Assembly: GCA_015179045.1 (NCBI GenBank)
Contig: WHUZ01000080.1
Coordinates: forward strand, 1 to 64,000
DNA length: 64,000 nt
DNA from: Kalaharituber pfeilii
Taxonomy: Eukaryota; Ascomycota; Pezizomycetes; Pezizales; Pezizaceae
Reading direction: 5' to 3'
A program made the translations under genes and the position numbers. This document shows positions 12,223 through 22,624 of this stretch, piece by piece. Under the pieces are notes generated by a model. It saw nothing but the letters and a program-made list of their open reading frames with translations, was not told the origin of the DNA and searched no databases. The stretch's first letter is position 1, and each line of letters opens with the position of its first letter.

Positions 12223-12399
12223 GGAGGGGGGAGAGAATATTGGTAGAAGTGATGGACTGGGCGGCGGAGTAACTAGTCATATTATCACTTTATCTCCTTA
12301 TCTGTTGCTTATTTTTCTATTGATTATCATTCATGTATCTAAACCCTCACTATAGCCTGCAAGGCAGCATGCGAGTAATGATATAAAAAAAAAAAAAAA
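12223..12399 (+). mobile_element. 5'-truncated LINE 3' UTR insertion, class A
   Basis: The 177-bp segment ends in CACTATAGCCTGCAAGGCAG, CATGCGAGTAATGATAT and poly-A. It is flanked by the exact 15-bp duplication ATAAGCAAGTATATA (12208-12222 and 12400-12414), so it is one retroposed, severely truncated LINE. Confidence 0.9.
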
Positions 12400-13059
12400 A
12401 TAAGCAAGTATATATTTTATATATAGGTACATTAAGGTACATTTATATTTGCTACTGGGCCAGGTGTTCATGGCTGGGCTGGCCCCATGAAAAATATCAT
12501 ATGTTTTTCATGGGGCCAGCTAGTTCATGAATCGGCTAGCTAGTTCATAAACCAGAAAATGTTCGTCAGTAGGCCAAAACAGATTCAATTACTTATACCT
12601 TCTATACTTTTATTTTTCCAGCTATATACAGATACTAGTTCTTATATCTTTTGAAGATATTTATAATATCTCTATTTTATTCTATATTTGAATAATTTTT
12701 TTACTTTTTCTCATTTTTAGAAAGTTTTAATATTCTTTACATATTATAAATAAATATATAATATATATAAGTATATTATAGGCTTTTATATATCTTATAT
12801 AATAAAATATATACTATATTATATTTAATATAATATAAAATCTAATAAAATATAATAGTATAGTATTTTCTATACCTTAAATTATAATATAGAGTCTTAT
12901 AAGTACTAAAAATAAATTTTTACTATATATTTTAATTATACAAATAGTTTTTACTTATATTTAAGTCTATTTTACTTCTATTAAGCTTACTTACTTTTAT
13001 TACTCTTAAACTACTACTTTTTCTAAATATCTTTAGCTACTACTTCTTTTATTATATAT

Positions 13060-13440
13060 ATTAACTTATTAGAAGACCTTATAGTAGCTAAGTTAGTATA
13101 TACAAATTTACTAGAGTATCTAGTACCAACTTAATTAATATATATAAACTTGCTAAAGAACCCAGTATTAACTAAGTTAGTATATACAAACTTACTAGAG
13201 GACCTAGTACTGGCTAAGTTAGTATATGTGAACTTATTAGAAGACCTAGTGCTGGCTAAGTTAGTATATACAAACTTACTAGAGGACTCACTGCCAGCTC
13301 AGTTGGCATATATGAACTTACTAGAGGATATTTAGTATATGCAAACTTAGTAAGTAAGTTAGTATATATGAACCTAGTAAGTAAGTTAGTATATACAAAC
13401 TCTAAGTGAATTAGTATATATAAACTCAACCTTAAACTCA
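13060..13440 (+). repeat. 42-bp tandem repeat
   Basis: A 42-bp unit (TTACTAGAGGACCTAGTACT then GGCTAAGTTAGTATATACAA) repeats several times with T/A-biased drift. Because 42 is a multiple of three, a 61-residue frame with a 14-residue repeat (LLEDLVLAKLVYTN) stays open at 13150-13335. It may be a relic of a repeat-containing protein or simple satellite; I see no gene structure. Confidence 0.75.
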
Positions 13441-13745
13441 ATAGCAATTAATTATAAAACCATCTAGTATAGAAGTTTCTATTACTGATATCTTAAGACA
13501 GCCTCAGAATAAGTACTTTATACCTACTACTATTATGACAAATATCACCTTTAGCAGCAACTCTATAATATAGCCACTTTTATCTCCAAATAACAAGAAC
13601 AATAATAAGATAAAGAGAAAGTAAAATATCTTAATATTATGATACTACTTTCCACCTAGCCTAAGACAGATGAAGACAGACTCTGGCTACCTCATAGGCC
13701 ATTGATGAATCTGAGAGGATTACTGAACTGTCTGACTTCAAGTAC

Positions 13746-15165
13746 TTTTTTTTTTTTAAAATCATTAATCGCATGCCGCCCTATAAGCTATGGCAATGTT
13801 TAGCTATATGAAATGATAAGTAGTAGATGGTAAACTAAAACAGGAAACAAAGGGAAAGGGAATTGCTTGATGTCTATGTAAAGTCACTCTCTGGGCATCT
13901 CCATCAGCCCCATCAGCGGGTCTTCTCCCCCTCCCCTTTGACCCTCGGTGGTCTCCTCACGTGATCCTCCCCCCTGGCCACCTCCGCCGCCACACTCTGC
14001 ACTGTCCTAGCAGATGTCTCGTTGTCTCCTCCCCTCCCCGCACCACCTGCACTCTGGTCCATCCCCTCTCCCCATCTGCCACCTCCAAGCACGTAGACCG
14101 TTGCCCCCCAACAGTCCCGCCAACCTCCCCGTCAGGTGCCCCAACCTCTCTAGTGGTCTATACGTCAAATCCAACCGGTTTCTCTCTCCCGCCCTCCCCC
14201 TCCTTCCTCCTTGTCTCATACCGGCTTCCGTAACAACCTCCGGGGCGCGCTGCAATGCAGTACCCACTCTTGCCGCCTCATCCGCCGCCTCGTTCCCAGC
14301 GATGCCCCTATGAGCCTTAACCCATAGAACCGCCATTCCAGCTCCCCTCGCTCGACTCTCTTCTCCCAAGCCTCCCTGAGCCGGTTCGTCGCTCCGTCAT
14401 GGGTGAGATCCCCCCTCCCCACCTCGGTCATTCTTTTGATCGCATGCCTCGAGTCTGTTATTATAAGTAGCTCCCCTTCCACTCTCCCCATCGCCTCGCC
14501 AATCGCCATCAACTCCGCGTCGTTCACCGTGGCATTCTCTCCTAAGTATACCGACTTCGACACCCCCTCCCTGACCCACCCCACCCCCGCTGGACCCCCC
14601 AACATGCTCCCGTCGGTGTAAACTGGTATCCACCCTTCATCCTTGATGTCGTCGATGTGTCTGTCCCACTCCTGCCGCTCTGCGTCCCTTTGTAGCGTCG
14701 GTATGACAGCCAACGGTAATTCCCTGCCATGCGTCAATGAACCCCTCAAGTATACCGTCCCCTTTTCCCCCTCCCTCAATCTCTCCCCTCCGAATCTCAC
14801 CGCCCTCGCCTCCACCCGGGTAGACTCCCACCTCACGAATGTCTCTACAGACTCCAAATTGGCCAGCCCCTCCACCACATCTCGCCTTGTCCCCCAGGGT
14901 GCGTGCGTGATTCCTCGTGCCACCTTGTATTGCCACTTCTCCAGCTCCCTCAGCTTCTTCTCCCTCGGCGCTCCGTGTGCGTAATCATGCCATACCCATG
15001 CCCCCCAGGTTGCGATATTCCGTGCGATACTTGTATATATCTTTCTCCGTTTCGCCGGTGCCATCCAAGGCGTGCAGCCGTCGCCCACGCTGCTTTCCCT
15101 AGGCTCAGTCTGTGGGTATGGTGCTCATTGAACTTCAACTCCCAATCTACCCTCAGTCCTAACAG
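13746..15165 (-). mobile_element. 5'-truncated Tad1-type LINE, class A tail
   Basis: The minus-strand element begins at the poly-T at 13746 followed by the reverse complement of the class A tail, and its 5' end lies at about 15165 in the codons for GLRVDWE, downstream of the RT core. Flanks GACTTCAAGTAC (13734-13745) and GACTTGGAGTAC (15166-15177) form a 12-bp duplication with two mismatches. It inserted into the gypsy element that continues at 15178. Confidence 0.85.
14007..15140 (-). pseudogene. LINE ORF2 C-terminal part (RNase H), frameshifted
   Basis: Encodes the region after the reverse transcriptase core: WELKFNEHHTHRLSLGKA, then the KRRKIYTSIARNIATWGAW block, then RNase H with VYTDGS, NDAELMAIGEA, LLIITDSRHAI and VLWVKAHRGIAGNEAADE, then the terminal zinc-knuckle start ECRWCGE. 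The frame shifts near 15040, near 14350 between the third and fourth RNase H motifs, and in the terminal knuckle, where CRWCGE runs into an unrelated end. In intact relatives this knuckle reads C-x2-C-x8-H-x4-C. It cannot make a full product. Confidence 0.88.
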
Positions 15166-15460
15166 GACTTGGAGTACATGGAGACCCTGCTCAGCGTGTA
15201 GGACTCCCCGTCACAGCGATCTCCCCAGTTGCGAGGTAAGATTCAAAACTGGGAAGACCGTCAGGGCTATTGTGGACTGTGCGGCCTCTGTGCGCCGATT
15301 GTTTCTTTGGCAAACTGAGAAAGGAGTTGACATTAATGTAATAAGCGAGGCCTGTGATGGTCAAGCAAGGTGATGATTTTCTGTTGTTAGTACCTCGTTT
15401 TCATTTTCTGGCATTCCGGTTCCCGATTCTGTTTCCTCTGCTTTGGATTATGTGCATTCT

Positions 15461-15524
15461 ACCTCGCCATAGCCCATAGGCCGGCATGCGAGTACTGATA
15501 TTAAAAAAAAAAAAAAAAAAAAAA
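15461..15524 (+). mobile_element. Tail-only class A LINE insertion
   Basis: A 64-bp insert consists of CCTCGCCATAGCCCATAGG, GGCATGCGAGTACTGATATT and poly-A, flanked by the exact 12-bp duplication ATGTGCATTCTA (15449-15460 and 15525-15536). Confidence 0.93.
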
Positions 15525-15670
15525 ATGTGCATTCTATTGGCGTTCTAGGACAGTCTGATAAGGTCTCTGTTGATTTCCTTTCGTCTTCTGTTTTGAACTC
15601 GCCTCCAGGAAAGGAATTTGTTTTCGATTTGACACCGAAGTTATAGATATCGGCGAATGCATCATTGGTT

Positions 15671-15727
15671 TTTTTTTTTTTTTTTTATATATCATTGATC
15701 GCAGGCCGCCCTACGGGCTAGGGCGAT
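15671..15727 (-). mobile_element. Tail-only class A LINE insertion
   Basis: Poly-T followed by the reverse complement of the class A tail (loop GTA) is flanked by the exact 12-bp duplication TGCATCATTGGT (15659-15670 and 15728-15739). Confidence 0.93.
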
Positions 15728-17501
15728 TGCATCATTGGTTTGTCCCGGTTAATGACTTTTCGATTGATTGTGTTAATGGCGTTTTGAAGCATAGCATGTT
15801 TGATGGTCCTTGCACTCGCGTTGATATGCTTTCTGTTCTTTCTGATGATATTGACACTTTCGAAGAGGGTAATATTCTGTTGATTGATGCACGCGAAGCA
15901 CTACTCGCGATACTTTGATGTTTTTTCTGACGAACAGGCATGCCGCTTACCTGCTCACCGAAGTTGGGATCACGAGATCCCTTTGAGAACCCAAATGCGA
16001 AGCCTCCCCATGGTCCAGTGTATCTGAGAAGAAGATGAGGCCCTTCAGAGGTATATCGACGAACACCCACCAACAGGGAAGATACGAAGGTCAAGGTCGA
16101 AAAGCAGCTTCACCGATTTTTTTTTTTTCGGAAGAAAGATGGGTCCTTCTGACCATGCGTTGATTATAGGGTACTAAACAAACTGAGCATTCCGAACAAA
16201 CACTCTTTGCCCTTAATGTCGGAACTCCTCAAGAGACTCAAGGCGGTGACAAATGAGAGACGGCTATCAAACACATCCAAAGGCCTATTCGAAGTACACA
16301 GTCATACCTTTCGGACTCATTAGCGCATCCGCTTCCTTCGAAGAAATGATGGATGAGATCCTCACTAGCATCGATGGAGTTGTTTGGTACCTGTACTCTT
16401 AATCTATGAAGGCAAGACCGAATGAGACCATAAAAGGATAGTGGAAAAGTGCTTGCCAAGTTGAGCAAACATGGGCTCACGGTCAACCTGGCCAAAGTGC
16501 GAGTTCCATGTGCACGAAACCATGTTCCTCAGTCATTTTATTGATAGCCTCGAGATTAAGAGGCACCTGGCCAAACTCTCTACCATTCGCGACTAGCCAC
16601 AGCCGATAAAGAAAGGTGCAAGCCTTTCTAGGCGTTGCAAACTACTACTGTACCGCTGATTCATTCTCAACTACTACCGCCAACTCATTGCCAACTACTA
16701 CTACCGATTTATTCTGAATTACTCTGCTACAACTTGACCGCTTACAAGCCTTGACCGGAAACATACCCTTTACTTGGGCGGCGCAGAGCAGCAAGCTGCT
16801 TTTACGGAACCCAAAGACAAGTTCATAAGCGCCCCATACTGCGACAGTTCGATCGATCCCTGCCTACGATTGTGGAAACCGACTGAACCGACTGCTCAGA
16901 CCAGGCACTCGCTGGCGTCTTGAGCCTAAGAACGACGTTACCAAACCTATGATCCTTCACTCATGCGATTACCACTCCCGAATACTGACCCCTGCCGAAC
17001 GAAACTACTCTATCCACGATAACGAACTACTGGCAATCTTCGATTGCCTGTACAAGAAATGGCTATTGGAAAATTAAGTTCACCGTCCTCACTGACTACC
17101 ACGCACTATAGTACCTCATCACCAAACAACGCCTCAACAGCCAGCAATCCAACTGGAGCCAGAAACTTTCCGAATTCGATTACGTCAGCCTAATAGCAAA
17201 GCCGACGCCCTCTCACGATGAACTGGCAATGTCACCTTTGGCAGCATCGAACAACTATTCAAGGATGAGCAATGCTGAATAACGAAGAGGCAGGTGAGGC
17301 AGAAGATATGTGGACTGAGATCCCTGGAGTCAACTGTGACGAATGGGTAAGGAATGATGACGGGTTTTATAGTACCCGAACGATATTGACTGGAAGTATT
17401 ACGACAATGACAATGCTACGACAGTAATGTGGCTTGACACTGGGGTGTGCATCGAATACAAGAACTCCTCTCTCGGAACTTCTACAAGGACGACTGGAGA
17501 G

Positions 17502-17845
17502 TAGTGAGCGGCACAAGCCGAGCCAGCTCGAGCTCGACTGATCTTGAGCTCGAGCTGGCCTGGGATGAGCTCGAGCCAACTCGAGCTCAAACGAGCCAAG
17601 ATCATGCTAGTGTTTTTCTTGACAGCTCGCTAAAATGCTTCGCCAGTGCAAGGTTTCATAAACTGTAAATACCTAATATAGTAATAATTAGAGACTTGGA
17701 GCTCATTCTGACCTACCAACAACTTCGAAATGCACAATTTACCTGATAGTAGTGAGAAAGATGAAAATTTAGCTTAGTTTAGTTTAGTTTGTCAATATTA
17801 TGTATATAATCAATCCAGGCTCGAGCTAGCTCGTGCCGCTCACTA
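17502..17845. mobile_element. TAGTGAGCGGCAC MITE, copy 1
   Basis: A 344-bp element with ends TAGTGAGCGGCACAAGC and GCTCGTGCCGCTCACTA is flanked by CTGGAGAG and CTGGAAAG (8 bp, one mismatch). The TAGTG end and 8-bp duplication fit a nonautonomous hAT. Both ends are rich in CTCGAGCT motifs. It interrupts the gypsy pol between RNase H and integrase. A second copy is at 50028-50357. Confidence 0.87.
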
Positions 17846-19326
17846 CTGGAAAGACCAAGTGGCTGATTAGGTCGCCGGTTGTGCAGCCTGTCTGAAGGTC
17901 AAAGCTGACCGACATCCGAGGCAAACTAGACTCATGCCAATGCCTACTACTAGGAAGCCTTGGGAGGAGATAGCTATGGACTTTATGGGAGAACTACTTG
18001 AATCCGAGGGCTTTAACGCTGTTTGTTACAGAAATGCAACGCTATACACCGGCAAGAAACACGTGGACAACTCGAGACATTGCCAACACCTTTAATGAGG
18101 TCTTCACGCAATTTGGTCTGCCCCGCATATTACCTCTGACCGTGAATCACAATTCGCCTCAGCCCTTCGGAAAGAAACTACATCGAAACTCGATGTAGAA
18201 CTCCTACTCAGTACCACCCCCAGACCAACAGACTCTCTGAACGTGCAATACGGACTCCCAAACAGTATCTTCGCATCTGCTGCCATGACCGATAGAACCG
18301 ATAGGTAACTTGGCTACCTCTAGCCGAGTTCACTTACAGCTCTACTGCTATGTCGACCCACTGTCATGGCCCTTTCGCTCTTTATATGGATTCGATTCTA
18401 AAGTTATACACCTCTTGGACGACAGCACCTACGCTACCGGCAGCTGAAGACTGGCTTGACAGGGTGAATACGGTACCAATGACTATGCATATAAGGTAGC
18501 TTTGCCGTAAAGTATACGACTTCATAAGGTCATCCATATCTCGCTTCTGAAGCCCTTCCGAGAGCGACTTGAACCCCAGGAAAGGCAGATCGATAAGGAC
18601 GACGAGTTCTTCTTTGAAGTTGATCATGTCGTCGATTCGAAATATATTAACAGCGTAGTGAAGTACTAAATCCGTTGGCAGGTCTATGGCAAAGGCGAAG
18701 ATAATGATACTGGGGAGCCAATTGAATAGATCATGGGAATCTGTCAGAGAGTTCCACGACTAACATCCAAGGAAGCCTCGGGACCCCATGGTCCAATAAG
18801 GCACCGATGGCTACGGCCAAGCTACTCGGATGATGTTTTGACGTGAGTACCTTTTCCTTACGAAGAGATTTTTCCCACAGGGTTTTAATCTCTGTTAAGG
18901 TTTTTAATGGCTCACTGACGACGAATGAGTGCTTGAAGATACACCAGCCTTACTGTCGGCCACAGATGATCAAAAATCTGTGTGGGACTTTGCGCATAAG
19001 GTACGCCGATACATGCAGTAGCCTTTTTTAACCCTTTTGGGTCCGATTACATTGCTCACAATCACAGTTAGCTCTCAGCTTTTCGGTGATTGTCACTCAG
19101 AACGAGTGCCCTAGAACGGGGGGTAATGTTACGGCTATGGTAAGACTTACCCGCGTTGAGGAACACTTACCCTCAATCGATACATAAGACCAATGCTGAT
19201 AGACCAGACTGATCCCCTGTTAGGCTTGGCAGTAGATTCATTTATTTATCAAATAGGGTAGTGCTAAGGAAGTGTGTGTTAAACGTTTATGGTAAGACCT
19301 CCGGGTCTGCCATGCACTCGGCTTAT

Positions 19327-19354
19327 ATCGCCATTGCCCATAGGGCGGCATGCG

Positions 19355-19385
<31 letters not shown>
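19327..19385 (+). mobile_element. Tail-only class A LINE insertion in LTR
   Basis: ATCGCCATTGCCCATAGGGC with GGCATGCGATT and poly-A is flanked by the exact 15-bp duplication ATGCACTCGGCTTAT (19312-19326 and 19386-19400). Confidence 0.93.
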
Positions 19386-19391
<6 letters not shown>

Positions 19392-19744
19392 TCGGCTTAT
19401 TAAAAGCTAATATATGCGCACATGCACTAGTACATATCATTATCTTGCGTCTGTACTATCTTTGCATGTTTCTGTTACGTGTGCCTATTACCACAGGTAT
19501 TGGCACTGATAAGAAATCGCCACATTGCTAGCCATTTATTCATTTGTTGACTACCTATGTATGACTGCGCTGAAGTCAATATAAGCGCCGGCTGGTGATA
19601 GCATAGTTAGAAGAATCAAGACACTAGTAGTGTTCTAAGTTCTCTATTACTCTGAAACCTATCGTTTCCTCATTATGCCCGTGAATCGCTTCATTCCGCT
19701 GCGCGCTCCATGCCGAACAGCTGCCCATCTGGCCTACCGTATAT

Positions 19745-19880
19745 ATACCTCCGTAGCTAATTCGGCCCACAGCATACACACCTCTGTAGCCATTCCGGCC
19801 CGCCGTATACACACCTCCATAGCGACTCCGGCCCACCGTATACACACTTCCGTAGCAACTCCGGCTTGCTGAATATGCAC
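19745..19880 (+). repeat. About 37-bp tandem repeat in LTR
   Basis: Four units of the form CCGTATACACACCTCCGTAG followed by CNACTCCGGCCCAC. Confidence 0.8.
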
Positions 19881-19949
19881 CTCCGTAGCCGTAACATCCA
19901 GTGCCTTCCAGCGCCCACCGGAGCCTAGCTCCTCACACCTGTAACATGT

Positions 19950-20330
19950 AGGTGAATTGAGGCCAGCATTTATCAGATTGTTTGAGTATTTAAATGGTCT
20001 GGAGTGGCCTGGTTGGCCTGGGCCAGCCTGAATGTTCTGGACCGGCCTGAATGGCCTGGCCTGTTGGATTTATTGCTTGCAATACCTGTCAAATTTAGTT
20101 TATTCTTCCTAATCTCACGGTATTGAGTGGGCCCTACCATGCCTGTTAAATTTAGCTGATTCTACCTCATCTTGTTCTTCTACATCTATCAAATTCAGCT
20201 CATTCTGTATCTTCTGGTGCCATGGTTCAGGCATGCTATATATTTCAAATTCAGCTCACTCTACCTCATCTCATACCATTAGGTCGGAGATAACATATCT
20301 ATCAAATTCAACTCTTTTTTTTCGCCCAGG
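19950..20330. repeat. GGCCTG-rich repeat and 60-bp minisatellite
   Basis: A block starting ATTGAGGCCAGCATTTATCA with repeated GGCCTGAATGGCCTGG recurs at about 23294-23400. It is followed by a few units of the TCAAATTCAGCTCATTCT minisatellite described at 22165-24090. Confidence 0.75.
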
Positions 20331-20373
20331 AGCGAACTCAGCTTGCTGAGGAGTGTATGGGTTGGTTACAAGC

Positions 20374-20429
20374 GCCCTGCCATGGCGAACAGCTACAAGC
20401 GGGGTCACGTGATATAAAAAAAAAAAAAA
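20374..20429 (+). mobile_element. Tail-only class B LINE insertion
   Basis: GCCCTGCCATGGCGAACAGC, TACAAGCGGGGTCACGTGAT and poly-A are flanked by the exact 14-bp duplication GGTTGGTTACAAGC (20360-20373 and 20430-20443). Confidence 0.93.
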
Positions 20430-20514
20430 GGTTGGTTACAAGCTGCCCAGTGTTTTTCGTCCCAATGAGACGAAAATGCCAAGACCCAACGTCGGCTCAG
20501 AACAACTGTCGGCA

Positions 20515-20681
20515 CCGAAATGGCTGCCGAAATGGCTGCTGAAAGGGTTACTCAAACGGCTACCGAAAAAGCTGATGAAATGACAGCTGAAATGGCCGCT
20601 GCGATAGTCACTTCAATGGCTACTGAAATGGCTACTGAAATGGCTGCTTAAATGGCTACCGAAATGGCTACTAAAATGGCT
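20515..20681 (+). repeat. 12-bp minisatellite (GAAATGGCTRCT)
   Basis: A dozen or more units of the 12-mer GAAATGGCTGCY or GAAATGGCTACT. The same array resumes at 22055 after the LINE insert. Open frames encoding M-A-A-E repeats are by-products of the 12-bp period. Confidence 0.85.
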
Positions 20682-22054
20682 CACACCCGATGCCACCAAG
20701 CAACAACCACCACACAGGACGAGCGTTTGGAAGCGACTCCACAACCACGTCCTCCCCCCAGCGAAACCTACATAGATCGAAAGCTCTCAGCTCACTGAGT
20801 CTTTTGATCTAATTTTTTTCCTCCAAAACCATAACCCACAAGTTTCCCCACGGGGCGAAACTTCGAGGAGATTTTCAGCTTACCACCGCCGTTGCCAACC
20901 CGCGCCAAGACCCAATAGGAGGTTGCGAAACACCGTAGACAACCAATCCGATACAGACAAAATGCCAAAGAACAAGAAGACAAAGACGGTTCCCCCGCCT
21001 CTCCCTCGCCTCCCCCCTCGTCTCCCCCCGGTACAACGTGGTCGGAGATAAAAGAAATACTGGGGAAAGCAGGAATAGACCCCGTCAACATGTTGAAATC
21101 GGTTTGGATGGAAACTTCCGGGAGTCAGACTCCTCCGGCGGAGGACTCCCGATTGTTTGTCCGATTCGACGGAGCAAACAGCCTGGTAGTGCACGGGACA
21201 CAACCGGGTGAAAGACCCCCCGAATGGGCGGCGCCACCACCAGCACCAATGGGGCTCAGCCCCATCGTGACCATTGACATCCAGGCGATAGAGCCACCGA
21301 CTCAGCCACTGGGGCTTAGCCCCATCATATCCATAGACATCCCGGCCATCGTGGCGTCGACACCACCGCCTCTGGAGTTCAGCCCCGTCACGTGCCTGGA
21401 CATACCGGAGGAAACAATACCGGCGGCCCCGCCACCACCACCACCGGCCCCCCCAAGGAGGAAGAGGAAGGGAAAGAAGCCGGCGTCCCAGACAACACAA
21501 GCTTCCTCTCCGGTGGCTTCCGCAGCCCCACCCACAACGCCGACCACGACCCCGGCCCCGACACCCAGCACAAACCTCCCCCGACTTAGCCCACGCCCCC
21601 GCCCACGCCCTCAACGACTCCAGACAAAGACATACGGCCTCGTCATACACGGCGTCGCCTTGAGAAAAGACCTAGACAAGGTAAGGAAATGGCTGGAATC
21701 AGACAATAAGGAGTTAGGCGAGACAACGGGCATCAGGTGGCTCCGGAAAAAGACCACCCTGATAGACGAAGGAAAGAAGACAAGTTCGGTGGTGCTATAC
21801 CTAAAGACACAGAGGGAGGTTGGGAAGGTCAGGCTTGGAGGAAGATGGCTGCGTTCGGAGACGTACGAGCAGGACAGAGGGAAGAAGTAGGCTCGATGCA
21901 TCTCCTCACCCCACCCGAATCACTTTGAATACCTCGGGAATCACATGTAGTTAAGGATCTAGTTCGTTTTGTTTTTGTTTTTGTATTTAACACCCTCGCC
22001 ATAGCCCACAGGGCGGCATGCGAGTAATGAAATAAAAAGAAAAAAAAAAAAAAA
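20682..22054 (+). mobile_element. ORF1-only LINE, class A tail
   Basis: A 1373-bp insert has a 5' leader, an ORF1-like frame and, only about 100 bp after the ORF1 stop, the class A tail (CTCGCCATAGCCCACAGGGC, GGCATGCGAGTAATGAAAT and A-rich). It is flanked by TACTAAAATGGCT (20669-20681 and 22055-22067). No endonuclease, RT or RNase H lies between ORF1 and tail. Caveat: the flank is also close to the 12-bp satellite unit in which it sits, so the duplication is weaker evidence than elsewhere. Confidence 0.8.
21090..21890 (+). CDS. LINE ORF1 (gag-like) protein fragment
   Basis: From the ATG at 21090 the frame gives 266 residues; the same frame is open back to about 20914 (about 59 more codons, including WSEIKEILGKAGIDPVNM) but has no ATG, while an ATG at 20961 lies in another frame, so the true start is either frameshifted or lost. 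Residues 50-110 hold three imperfect copies of a (L/M)GLSPI...IDI motif, residues 110-170 are proline- and lysine-rich, and residues 180-260 (TYGLVIHGVALRKDLDKVRK through VVLYLKTQREVGKVRLGGRW) resemble the nucleic-acid-binding segment that precedes zinc knuckles in Tad-type ORF1 proteins. The CCHC knuckles themselves are missing because the frame ends at DRGKK. Likely an RNA-binding gag-like protein truncated at its C terminus. Confidence 0.65.
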   Translation: MLKSVWMETSGSQTPPAEDSRLFVRFDGANSLVVHGTQPGERPPEWAAPPPAPMGLSPIVTIDIQAIEPPTQPLGLSPIISIDIPAIVASTPPPLEFSPVTCLDIPEETIPAAPPPPPPAPPRRKRKGKKPASQTTQASSPVASAAPPTTPTTTPAPTPSTNLPRLSPRPRPRPQRLQTKTYGLVIHGVALRKDLDKVRKWLESDNKELGETTGIRWLRKKTTLIDEGKKTSSVVLYLKTQREVGKVRLGGRWLRSETYEQDRGKK

Positions 22055-22160
22055 TACTAAAATGGCTACTAAAAGAGATAATGAAATGGCTATGGAAATG
22101 ACTACCAAAACGACTATTGAAATGGCTGCCGAAATGGCTGCTAAAATGGCTACTGAGTGC
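22055..22160 (+). repeat. 12-bp minisatellite, continued
   Basis: Continuation of the GAAATGGCTRCT array interrupted by the LINE at 20682-22054. Confidence 0.8.
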
Positions 22161-22164
22161 CTCG

Positions 22165-22620
22165 GGTCACGCCGGCCATACCTGTCAACTTCACCTCATC
22201 CCGCGCCGGCACGCCGGGGCTGCCACATCTATCAAATTCAGCTCATTCTGTATCATCTCGTACCGTCAGGGCAGGCCTGCAATTCATGTGAAATTCAACT
22301 CATTCTGATTCATCTCATTCCGTCGAACAGGGCCTGCCAAACCTGTCAAGTTCAGCTCATTATACCTGCTCTTGTGCCGTCGGATAGGGCCTCCCAAACC
22401 TGTCAAATGCAGCTCATTCTGCATGATCTCGCGCCGTCAGGTCAGGCTGGCTATACATGTCAAATTCAGCTCATCCTGCATCACCTCGTGCCTTCGGATC
22501 GGGCCAGCCATATGTGTCACATTCACCTCATCCCTCGCCGTCGGGCCGTACCTCCTCTTCCTGTCACATTCAGCTCATTGCACCTCATCTCGTGCCCTTG
22601 GGTCGGAACTGCCACTACGT
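22165..22620 (+). repeat. About 60-bp minisatellite, block 1
   Basis: Units contain CTGTCAAATTCAGCTCATTC then TGCATCACCTCGTGCCGTCG then GGTCGGGCCTGCCAT, with a period of about 60 bp. Confidence 0.82.
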
Positions 22621-22624
22621 ATCA

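Larger units (their letters stand above)
10907..12582. mobile_element. Inverted-repeat element in AT-rich block
   Basis: The left end TTGTTCTGGCCTACTGACAA and the reverse complement of the right end CTGTTTTGGCCTACTGACGA match, and the similarity continues inward through GAACTAGCTAG for roughly 80 bp. The subterminal parts carry palindromic GGCCAG-type sequence. At about 1.68 kb without a coding frame, it looks like a decayed DNA transposon whose superfamily I cannot assign. Two LINE tails lie inside. Confidence 0.6.
8460..13733. other. AT-rich, RIP-like decayed block
   Basis: Some 5 kb is dominated by TA dinucleotides with almost no CpG except in a few islands (10920-11020, 12470-12560). It contains decayed mobile elements annotated separately and no credible gene. 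The matched MITE copies at 5439 and 10130 show directly that the differences run C-to-T and G-to-A toward this block, which is the expected result of repeat-induced point mutation in ascomycetes. Confidence 0.85.
15178..19136 (+). pseudogene. Ty3/gypsy chromovirus pol, degenerate
   Basis: Fragments of pol occur in the right order in shifting frames. Aspartic protease-like TVRAIVDCAAS is at about 15245-15285; reverse transcriptase PFGLISASASFE at about 16310-16345 and CEFHVHETMFLSHF at about 16498-16540; RNase H-like TWAAEQQAAF at about 16775 and NYSIHDNELLAIF at about 17005-17045; integrase zinc-binding-like CAACLKVKADRHPRQTR with the core start AMDFMGEL at about 17880-17990; and a C-terminal chromodomain-like stretch (EVDHVVDSKYI...IRWQVYGKGEDN...EPIE) at about 18615-18725. 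A purine tract CGGGGGG precedes the 3' LTR. Stops and frameshifts are frequent, and a MITE splits it at 17502-17845. The gag end and 5' LTR were not found and may lie in the mutated block to the left. Confidence 0.85.
19137..19946 (+). mobile_element. 3' LTR of the gypsy element
   Basis: Starts TGTTACGG directly after a purine tract and ends CTGTAACA. It matches the solo LTR at 5414-6539. The U5-side half has four tandem units of about 37 bp (19745-19880; TATACACACCTCCGTAGC type) that are not present in the solo copy, and a tail-only LINE insert. Confidence 0.88.

Noticed and set aside
20880..21650. Long minus-strand frame opposite the LINE ORF1
   Set aside because: Shadow of the proline-rich ORF1; composition (W/R/G-rich) and lack of domain argue against a gene.
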